From GCA-2688265 sp964527395 (GTDB lineage: Archaea; Nanobdellota; Nanobdellia; Woesearchaeales; GW2011-AR9): a stretch of DNA of 25,859 nucleotides. The notes beneath the pieces were generated by a model. That model was not told the origin of the DNA and did not search any database. It saw nothing but the letters and a program-made list of their open reading frames with translations. This document shows, one piece after another, positions 21,552 through 25,859 of the stretch. The stretch's first letter is position 1. Each line of letters starts with the position of its first letter. A program made the translations under genes and the position numbers. The stretch lies in NCBI GenBank assembly GCA_964527395.1, contig CAZGQD010000022.1, positions 1 through 25,859 on the forward strand, read 5' to 3'.

Positions 21552-21712
21552 GCACTGTCCACTAACTGGCATTCCCATTCACAACAAGAATATATTAACG
21601 AGTATTTTTGTTGAAAACAACAAAAATTTAGAGCGAGTGGTCACGCCTGCAATACTTAGTGAACATGTGAACTAAGTTCCGAAAGCTTGCTTGAGGTTAA
21701 GTCTGACAGTGC
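21552..21712 (+). ncRNA. Structured repeat, copy B (candidate RNA element)
   Basis: A 161-nt element closed by the perfect stem GCACTGTC/GACAGTGC (21552-21559, 21705-21712). It has AACTGGCATTCCCATTC, a perfect ATTTTTGTTG-AAAA-CAACAAAAAT hairpin (21604-21627), GAGTGGTCACGCCTGC, the hairpin ACTTAGT/ACTAAGT (21654-21677) and AAGC-TT-GCTT. It differs from copy A by paired substitutions that keep each stem. It sits between convergent genes. Transcription is not shown. Confidence 0.6.
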
Positions 21713-21724
21713 GAAAAAAGAATT

Positions 21725-21856
21725 CTAAAATCTTTTTTGTAATTCTTTAAATCGACTTCCTTTACGTGATTCAGCCATAAATTTTTTCATCTCAGCTTCT
21801 TCTTCATCAGTCATCAAGTCTTTCCAAGCTCCAGCTAAATCTAAAATACTTCCCAT
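21725..21856 (-). CDS. Mini-ORF resembling the C-terminal half of a VapB antitoxin
   Basis: 43 residues: MGSILDLAGAWKDLMTDEEE and then AEMKKFMAESRKGSRFKELQ. It matches the C-terminal half of the VapB protein at 56-310 (MDLAGAWSDI ... AEIEKMKKDI ... SRLEELDK) but has no DNA-binding N-terminus. It begins 1 nt after the stop of the M16 peptidase gene, and GGGAGATAG just before its ATG could act as ribosome binding site. It may be a toxin-binding orphan antitoxin or a decayed vapB; no PIN gene follows, since the structured repeat comes next. Confidence 0.5.
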   Translation of the reverse strand: MGSILDLAGAWKDLMTDEEEAEMKKFMAESRKGSRFKELQKRF

Positions 21857-21857
21857 T

Positions 21858-23066
21858 CTATCTCCCTTCAAGCACCATGCTATAAAAGTTCTTTAAATAC
21901 TTCCGAACAACTCTTTTGATATCAGCCTTACTCACAGCCTTCACTTTAGCAACATAATCATCCATTCCAGATTTGCCACCCACATCTTCCCAATACAACA
22001 TTGTGTCAGCCACTTTCAAAGAATCATCGATCCCCATCAAATGATCACCTTCAATATATCTCTTAGCCTCAAGCAAAGCTTTGTCAGATATATCTTCCAA
22101 CTTGTCTAACTCCCTACGAATCACAGACTTAACTTTGGCTATATTTTTCAAACTAGCTGATGCATATATTACAAAGTATCCAAAATCCACATCGCTACAA
22201 TGTTCAACTCCAACGTCATATGCTAAACCAAGCTTACCACGGATTTCATGAAACAAGACTCCGCTTTGCCCTCGACCCAATATTGCCATAATCACATCTA
22301 AAACATAACTGTCATTAAACCTACGTGCAGGCGTCCGAGCCCCCATCATCAAATAACTAGATGAATACTTCCTTTTAACTTTAAACGAACCATTACGTAA
22401 AAGCTCTTTCTCATAAACCTTAGGCCTTTTAAACCCCTTACCACTAGAAGCAAAAGATCCAAAACACTTAGAAACCAATTTCTTAAAATTCGGCACATCT
22501 CCACAAATAGATATCACCATATTTGATGGCACATATCTTTCCTTATAAAAAGCATAAACTTCATCACGCCCAAGAGCTAGAATATCTTTCCTATCACCAG
22601 AGCTAGGGAACCTACATTTGTTCAATTTAAACAACCTTTTTTCAAGCTGCAACCATTGAAACGATTTAGGATCATCATACAGCATATCTATCTCCTTCAA
22701 AATCACTGAACGCTCTCGCACAAAATCCTTTTCACGAAAGATAGCATTTTGCAAAATATCTCCTAAAACACCAAGTGCCTTTCCAGCATGTTTGTTCAAC
22801 ATCTTAACATAATAACAAGTTCTCCAATTGGTGGTATACGCATTAAACTCTCCTCCAAGAGATTCAATTTCATTAGCAATCACCTGAGAATTATCTCGTT
22901 TAGGAGTCCCTTCAAATACTAAATGTTCTACAAAATGTGCAATTCCTCGTCTGCCAGAACTTTCATCATTACTTCCAACTTTGACCATCACTTGAACAGC
23001 GCAAGCTTTACCGCTACGCTTTTGATACAGAACTGTTAAGCCATTAGGCAACACCCATTTCCTCAT
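21858..23066 (-). CDS. M16-family zinc peptidase
   Basis: A 402-residue single-unit member of the pitrilysin/processing-peptidase family. The inverted zinc motif is HFVEH (H44, E47, H48), and the third ligand is E125 in VILKEIDMLYDDP, at the expected 76-residue spacing. GGEFNAYTTNWRTCYY and LGLAYDVGVEHCSDVDFGYF are further family landmarks. Bacterial homologues act on peptides or membrane-inserted proteins; its substrate here is unknown. There is no signal peptide, so it is cytoplasmic. The family is common in bacteria and less so in archaea, so transfer is possible. A TATATTAATAAAG-type promoter lies about 29 nt upstream on the minus strand, divergent from the M24 gene. Confidence 0.9.
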   Translation of the reverse strand: MRKWVLPNGLTVLYQKRSGKACAVQVMVKVGSNDESSGRRGIAHFVEHLVFEGTPKRDNSQVIANEIESLGGEFNAYTTNWRTCYYVKMLNKHAGKALGVLGDILQNAIFREKDFVRERSVILKEIDMLYDDPKSFQWLQLEKRLFKLNKCRFPSSGDRKDILALGRDEVYAFYKERYVPSNMVISICGDVPNFKKLVSKCFGSFASSGKGFKRPKVYEKELLRNGSFKVKRKYSSSYLMMGARTPARRFNDSYVLDVIMAILGRGQSGVLFHEIRGKLGLAYDVGVEHCSDVDFGYFVIYASASLKNIAKVKSVIRRELDKLEDISDKALLEAKRYIEGDHLMGIDDSLKVADTMLYWEDVGGKSGMDDYVAKVKAVSKADIKRVVRKYLKNFYSMVLEGR

Positions 23067-23165
23067 AAGAAAAACAATAATTTCCCGCTTTATTAATATA
23101 ACGTTCCAAGACTCAGTCCCACTCTAAAATGAATAAAGCAACCCTTGAACAAAAACCACCAAACC

Positions 23166-23174
23166 ACTTATAAA
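23166..23174 (+). promoter_or_regulatory. TATA box of the M24 peptidase gene
   Basis: CTTATAAAC lies about 30 nt before the ATG at 23200 in a C/A-rich leader. Confidence 0.55.
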
Positions 23175-23199
23175 CACCAAAACACAAAACACCCTCACT

Positions 23200-24264
23200 A
23201 TGAACCAAGAAAAACTACAACAAATACAAGACCACCTAAAGCAAACAAACACTCAAGCAGCAATCCTTCTACACCCAGACCCAAACATAACCTACTTAAC
23301 ACAAAAGAACTTAAGCCACGCAGTTCTAATCATCACAAATCAAGATGCAACCCTTCTAATCACCAAACTAGACAAAATAAACAACATCAACACAAACATA
23401 AAAATCAAAGAATACAATAAAGATTGGCAAAAAACCCACTTAAGCAACATTACCAACATAGCAATCAACAAAAACTCCCTAACCCTAACCCAAAAAGAAT
23501 CTTTAGACAAAGACAACAACAAAACCATAACAGACATCTCAGAACTTCTAGCAGATCTAAGACTAACAAAAACAAATAAAGAGATACAACTGATGCAAAA
23601 AGCAGCAACTATCGCTGACAACGCCTTAAAAGACCTAATCACAACAATCAATCAAAATGGAATAAAACAGTTCAAAACTGAATTAGACATCGCCATTTTC
23701 CTAGAAACAAAGATCAGACAGCAAGGTGCACAACTAAGTTTCCCAACTATAGTTGCAAACAACGAAAACTCAGCAGTCCCTCATCATATCACAAGCACCA
23801 AAGTACTAGAAACAGGCTTTCTACTAATTGATTTCGGTGCAAAATACCAAAACTATTGTTCTGACATGACAAGAATGTTTTACATCGGAACTCCAACACC
23901 AGAACATAAACAAATCTACAACAAACTCCTAGAAACTCAAGAAGCCTGCATTAAAGCCGCTAAACCAAACCAGAAATGCCAAGAACTAGACACCTTAGCA
24001 AGACAGCTCCTAAAAGAAGACGAAAAATTCTTCATTCATAGTTTAGGCCATGGTATAGGTACGCAAGTCCATGAGAAACCCAGACTAAGCAAACAAAGCC
24101 AAGACACAATCAAATTGAACATGCCTTTCACCATAGAACCAGGCCTATATTACAAAAACAAGTTCGGCCTAAGAATCGAAGACACTTGTATTATCCAAAA
24201 AGACAACAAAAATCAAGTAAAACGCCTAACAAACAGCCCCAAGGAGCTCATCCTCCTAAACTAA
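23200..24264 (+). CDS. M24-family metallopeptidase, Xaa-Pro dipeptidase/aminopeptidase type
   Basis: A 354-residue creatinase/prolidase-like enzyme. Residues 1-120 are the N-terminal domain of this class (AILLHPDPNITYLTQ). The pita-bread catalytic domain has all five metal ligands in order: D211 (LLIDFGAKY), D222 (SDMTRMF), H284 (SLGHGIGTQVHEKP), E313 (TIEPGLYY) and E327 (RIEDT). SFPTIVANNENSAVPHH is the usual substrate-binding stretch. The expected role is cleaving peptides next to proline in peptide turnover. It is divergent from the M16 peptidase, so two peptidases share one intergenic region. Start and promoter agree with a leaderless mRNA. Confidence 0.93.
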   Translation: MNQEKLQQIQDHLKQTNTQAAILLHPDPNITYLTQKNLSHAVLIITNQDATLLITKLDKINNINTNIKIKEYNKDWQKTHLSNITNIAINKNSLTLTQKESLDKDNNKTITDISELLADLRLTKTNKEIQLMQKAATIADNALKDLITTINQNGIKQFKTELDIAIFLETKIRQQGAQLSFPTIVANNENSAVPHHITSTKVLETGFLLIDFGAKYQNYCSDMTRMFYIGTPTPEHKQIYNKLLETQEACIKAAKPNQKCQELDTLARQLLKEDEKFFIHSLGHGIGTQVHEKPRLSKQSQDTIKLNMPFTIEPGLYYKNKFGLRIEDTCIIQKDNKNQVKRLTNSPKELILLN

Positions 24265-24371
24265 CCCGAAATCCAGCATTCCAAACAAAAAAGTATTTAA
24301 AGACAGCCTCAGCTCAGTCACAATTAGTAATCAGCCATTATCAAGGCAAAGATTTATAAGCTACTATCTAC

Positions 24372-24476
24372 GGGGCCGTAGTGTAGCTTGGTTAATGAAA
24401 AACAAGCGTTTTCATTCAAGATCCATCACTAGGCGTTTGGGACGCCTGAACCCCGGTTCAAATCCGGGCGGCCCCA
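24372..24476 (+). tRNA. tRNA-Pro (anticodon UGG) with D-loop intron
   Basis: The acceptor stem GGGGCCG/CGGCCCC (24372-24378, 24469-24475), T-arm CCCGG-TTCAAAT-CCGGG and anticodon arm AGGCG-TTTGGGA-CGCCT (TGG at 24438-24440) are perfect. The length of 105 nt is about 30 too many, all in the D-loop. The extra piece folds as a bulge-helix-bulge: central helix CTTG/CAAG (24387-24390, 24417-24420), bulges GTT and ATC, and inner stem AATGAAAA/TTTTCATT. Cutting at 24392/24393 and 24422/24423 removes 30 nt and leaves a 75-nt tRNA with a normal AGCTTGGTCCA D-loop. TTTATAAG (24353-24360) and TATTTAA (24294-24300) are candidate promoters. Confidence 0.9.
24393..24422 (+). other. Predicted 30-nt tRNA intron at a non-canonical D-loop site
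   Basis: It is inferred from the bulge-helix-bulge fold: two 3-nt bulges separated by exactly 4 bp, with an inner 8-bp hairpin. The position is in the D-loop (about 20/20a), not the usual 37/38. The exact cut sites follow the canonical rule and have not been demonstrated. Confidence 0.65.
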
Positions 24477-24528
24477 CTTTCATCATCAAAAATAACCACA
24501 TTTTCCCTTAAACAAATCATATTAAGGG
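24467..24528 (+). repeat. Direct repeat copy 1, overlapping the tRNA-Pro 3' end
   Basis: A perfect 62-nt direct repeat of 24613-24674, starting within the last 10 nt of the tRNA (GGCGGCCCCA). It includes a CCCTTAA/TTAAGGG hairpin (24505-24528), which may terminate the tRNA transcript. Confidence 0.9.
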
Positions 24529-24612
24529 AAAAAGACCCTTTCCTGGGTCAAGCAAACGAAGTGGCGCACACCCACCTGTTTACATCAAAGCTTTCCTAAA
24601 GCTTTGATCTGT
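24529..24612. repeat. 84-nt spacer with hairpins between the direct repeats
   Basis: GACCC/GGGTC and the perfect 11-bp inverted repeat ATCAAAGCTTT/AAAGCTTTGAT (24584-24608) occupy the spacer; the outer CCAC/GTGG bases extend the second hairpin. No ORF. It may be an element remnant. Confidence 0.55.
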
Positions 24613-24674
24613 GGCGGCCCCACTTTCATCATCAAAAATAACCACATTTTCCCTTAAACAAATCATATTAAGGG
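24613..24674 (+). repeat. Direct repeat copy 2 (tRNA-end duplicate)
   Basis: Identical to 24467-24528 over 62 nt, including the tRNA-Pro tail GGCGGCCCCA without the rest of a tRNA. It abuts the AT-rich promoter of the L37Ae operon. The layout is attL/attR-like. Confidence 0.9.
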
Positions 24675-24702
24675 TAAAATAACATATATATTATACAAAA
24701 AA

Positions 24703-24906
24703 ATGTCATCAGCAAAAAGATTTGGAGCTCGTTACGGGCGTAGAACAAGGCAAGTATTTGCCAGACACGAAGCTAACTCAAGGGCTAAGCACAAGTGTCC
24801 AAAGTGCAACAAGACTAACGTAAGAAGAGTCTCAATGGGCATTTGGCAATGTAGAAGTCAAACTTGCCAAGCTAAGATTGCTGGAAAAGCTTACACAGTT
24901 CAATAA
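24703..24906 (+). CDS. rpl37ae: Large-subunit ribosomal protein L37Ae (eL43)
   Basis: A 67-residue zinc-ribbon protein of the large ribosomal subunit. FGARYGRRTRQ, KHKCPKC, RVSMGIWQC and AGKAYTV are the family pattern. The first Cys pair (C32, C35) is normal, but the second is C50 and C55 (CRSQTC, CX4C instead of CX2C). Its N-terminus is slightly shorter than in many archaea. It opens the L37Ae - RpoP - prefoldin beta - UPF0147 operon. CATATATATTAT just upstream is a likely TATA region, with a very short leader. Confidence 0.93.
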   Translation: MSSAKRFGARYGRRTRQVFARHEANSRAKHKCPKCNKTNVRRVSMGIWQCRSQTCQAKIAGKAYTVQ

Positions 24907-24931
24907 GAACAAAACCTAGGAGAAACTAAAA

Positions 24932-25066
24932 ATGAATTATACCTGTTTTGACTGTTCAAAAGACGTAGATCAAAGTTATACTGTAACTAGAGTTAGATGC
25001 CCCTATTGTGGTAGCAAAATTCTATATAAAGGTAGAAGTGTAACTGTTACTGTAAAAGCCAGATAA
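24932..25066 (+). CDS. rpoP: RNA polymerase subunit P (Rpb12-like)
   Basis: A 44-residue zinc-ribbon subunit of archaeal RNA polymerase, equivalent to eukaryotic Rpb12, required for promoter opening in other archaea. It has MNYTCFDC and VRCPYCGSKI (C5, C8, C23, C26) followed by LYKGR, the family signature. AGGAG (24918-24922) lies 9 nt before the ATG. It follows L37Ae by 25 nt, a gene order frequent in archaea. Confidence 0.92.
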   Translation: MNYTCFDCSKDVDQSYTVTRVRCPYCGSKILYKGRSVTVTVKAR

Positions 25067-25090
25067 TATCGCACTATCTAAACCCCAAAA

Positions 25091-25411
25091 ATGGCAAAAG
25101 AAGACACAATTCAGCAATTACAACTTCTAGACCAAAATATGAATCACCTTCTAGAGCAAAAATCAGAATTACAAGATGAAATACAAGAGATTGAATCTGC
25201 TTTAAGAGATTTCAACGAAACTAAGACAAGTTACAGAATTGTTGGAAAACTAATGATTGCTCAAGATTCAAAGCAAACAAAAGCACAATTAGAAGAAAAA
25301 AAATCAATTACAACTCTCAAATTAACCACATTAGATACTCAAGAACAAAAAATCAAAGAAAAGATTCAAAAAGTCCAAGAGGAGTTAATGCAAGCGGTAA
25401 AAGAAGAATAA
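25091..25411 (+). CDS. pfdB: Prefoldin beta subunit
   Basis: A 106-residue subunit of the hexameric prefoldin chaperone that delivers unfolded proteins to the thermosome. Two long coiled-coil helices (about 1-45 and 65-105) flank a short beta-hairpin segment TSYRIVGKLMIAQDS, as in archaeal prefoldin beta. IQQLQLLDQNMNHLLEQK is the typical N-terminal helix. It is third in the L37Ae - RpoP operon, where archaea often place it, 24 nt after rpoP. Confidence 0.92.
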   Translation: MAKEDTIQQLQLLDQNMNHLLEQKSELQDEIQEIESALRDFNETKTSYRIVGKLMIAQDSKQTKAQLEEKKSITTLKLTTLDTQEQKIKEKIQKVQEELMQAVKEE

Positions 25412-25436
25412 CCCAACCAACTGAGGTGTCAACAAA

Positions 25437-25673
25437 ATGGATTCCCAAATCAATGAAGCTCTAGAATTAATCGACATGTTAAAGGAAGACCAAGACTGCA
25501 GTAAGAAATTAGCAGCAGGTTTGGAACAAATCAAACTTCTCTTAAAAGGAACTGAAGAATTAAAGGTTCAAAAATCTGTACACGCTCTAGAGGAATTGGA
25601 CTTACAAGGCATTTCTTCTCACCTAAGATCTCAAATCTGGGAACTAATCAGCTTCCTAGAATCTTTTGCTTAA
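25437..25673 (+). CDS. UPF0147 family protein
   Basis: A 78-residue helical acidic protein of the archaeal UPF0147 family, commonly found next to prefoldin beta and of unknown function. EALELIDMLKED, AAGLEQIKLLLKG, SVHALEELD and RSQIWELISFLES give the family helix pattern. GAGGTG (25423-25428) lies 8 nt before the ATG. It is last in the operon visible here. Confidence 0.85.
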   Translation: MDSQINEALELIDMLKEDQDCSKKLAAGLEQIKLLLKGTEELKVQKSVHALEELDLQGISSHLRSQIWELISFLESFA

Positions 25674-25694
25674 GAAGAACTTAATTTTCTCACA

Positions 25695-25823
25695 TTAAGC
25701 TGCTTTTCTATTCCTACGTTCAAGAATCTCAGAATTTTCTACAATCACATCAACAATTGTTTTAGCCATAATTTGCCAATGCCCATAATAAACACCAGTT
25801 AAATCCCAAGTTTGACAGTTTGC
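25695..25823 (-). pseudogene. Possible remnant reading frame at window end
   Basis: An open minus-strand frame of 42 residues with no good start upstream (WDLTGVYYGHWQIMAKTIVD, then IVENSEILERRNRKAA and a stop). It looks protein-like and could be the tail of a decayed gene. An ATG at 25769 would leave only 24 residues. I do not recognise it. The inverted repeat CTAAGCTC/GAGCTTAG closes the window. Confidence 0.25.
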
Positions 25824-25859
25824 TCAAAAATCACCTGCGTCTAAGCTCTCGAGCTTAGC

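Overview
The window is a compact, AT-rich archaeal chromosome segment. Archaeal information-processing genes identify the domain: PolD large subunit DP2, TFE alpha, Hjc, RNase Z, archaeal-type TyrRS, L37Ae, RNA polymerase subunit P and prefoldin beta. Small proteins, AT-rich genes, several toxin-antitoxin pairs, a D-loop tRNA intron and bacterial-type extras (ORF6N, M16 peptidase) fit a DPANN lineage of the Woesearchaeales/Pacearchaeales kind. That placement is an inference; no rRNA is present. Many genes have a TATA-like box 25-31 nt before the start codon and no Shine-Dalgarno, implying leaderless mRNAs. Operon-internal genes carry GGTG or GGAG motifs.

Layout. 56-692 is a VapBC module. 745-1938 is a lipoprotein with a deacetylase-like domain. 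2057-3822 (minus) holds UMP kinase and a membrane protein. 4181-9511 is DP2 with a 508-residue intein in its catalytic motif and a probable in-frame repeat insertion. 9560-11565 has two tiny membrane proteins, an aspartate racemase gene split by a 115-nt insertion, and a secreted protein. 11620-13075 (minus) holds a small unknown and two membrane proteins, one resembling an S2P protease without its HExxH. 13465-14457 is TFE alpha with a long histone H1-like tail. 14543-20316 (minus) holds a small membrane protein, Hjc, ORF6N-PLD, an unknown, RNase Z, a HAD hydrolase and a RelBE-like pair. 20429-21520 is TyrRS. 21725-23066 (minus) is an M16 peptidase with an orphan VapB-tail mini-ORF. 23200-24264 is an M24 peptidase. 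24372-24476 is tRNA-Pro(UGG) with a predicted D-loop intron. 24703-25673 is the operon L37Ae - RpoP - prefoldin beta - UPF0147.

The most unusual content is intergenic. At least four copies of a structured repeat (about 115-161 nt, at 14895-15010, 15106-15233, 18728-18888 and 21552-21712) share sequence blocks and show paired compensatory substitutions. One copy has 16-bp perfect terminal inverted repeats and 8-bp flanking direct repeats. A hairpin module (ACTTGGT ... ACCAAGT) from this family recurs in other intergenic elements and apparently inside the DP2 reading frame. Related GGACAA/TTCGTA repeats lie next to three promoters, and a related palindrome interrupts the racemase gene. Together these suggest a lineage-specific family of small palindromic mobile or RNA-forming elements. 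I recognise no transposase, reverse transcriptase or integrase here that could drive them.
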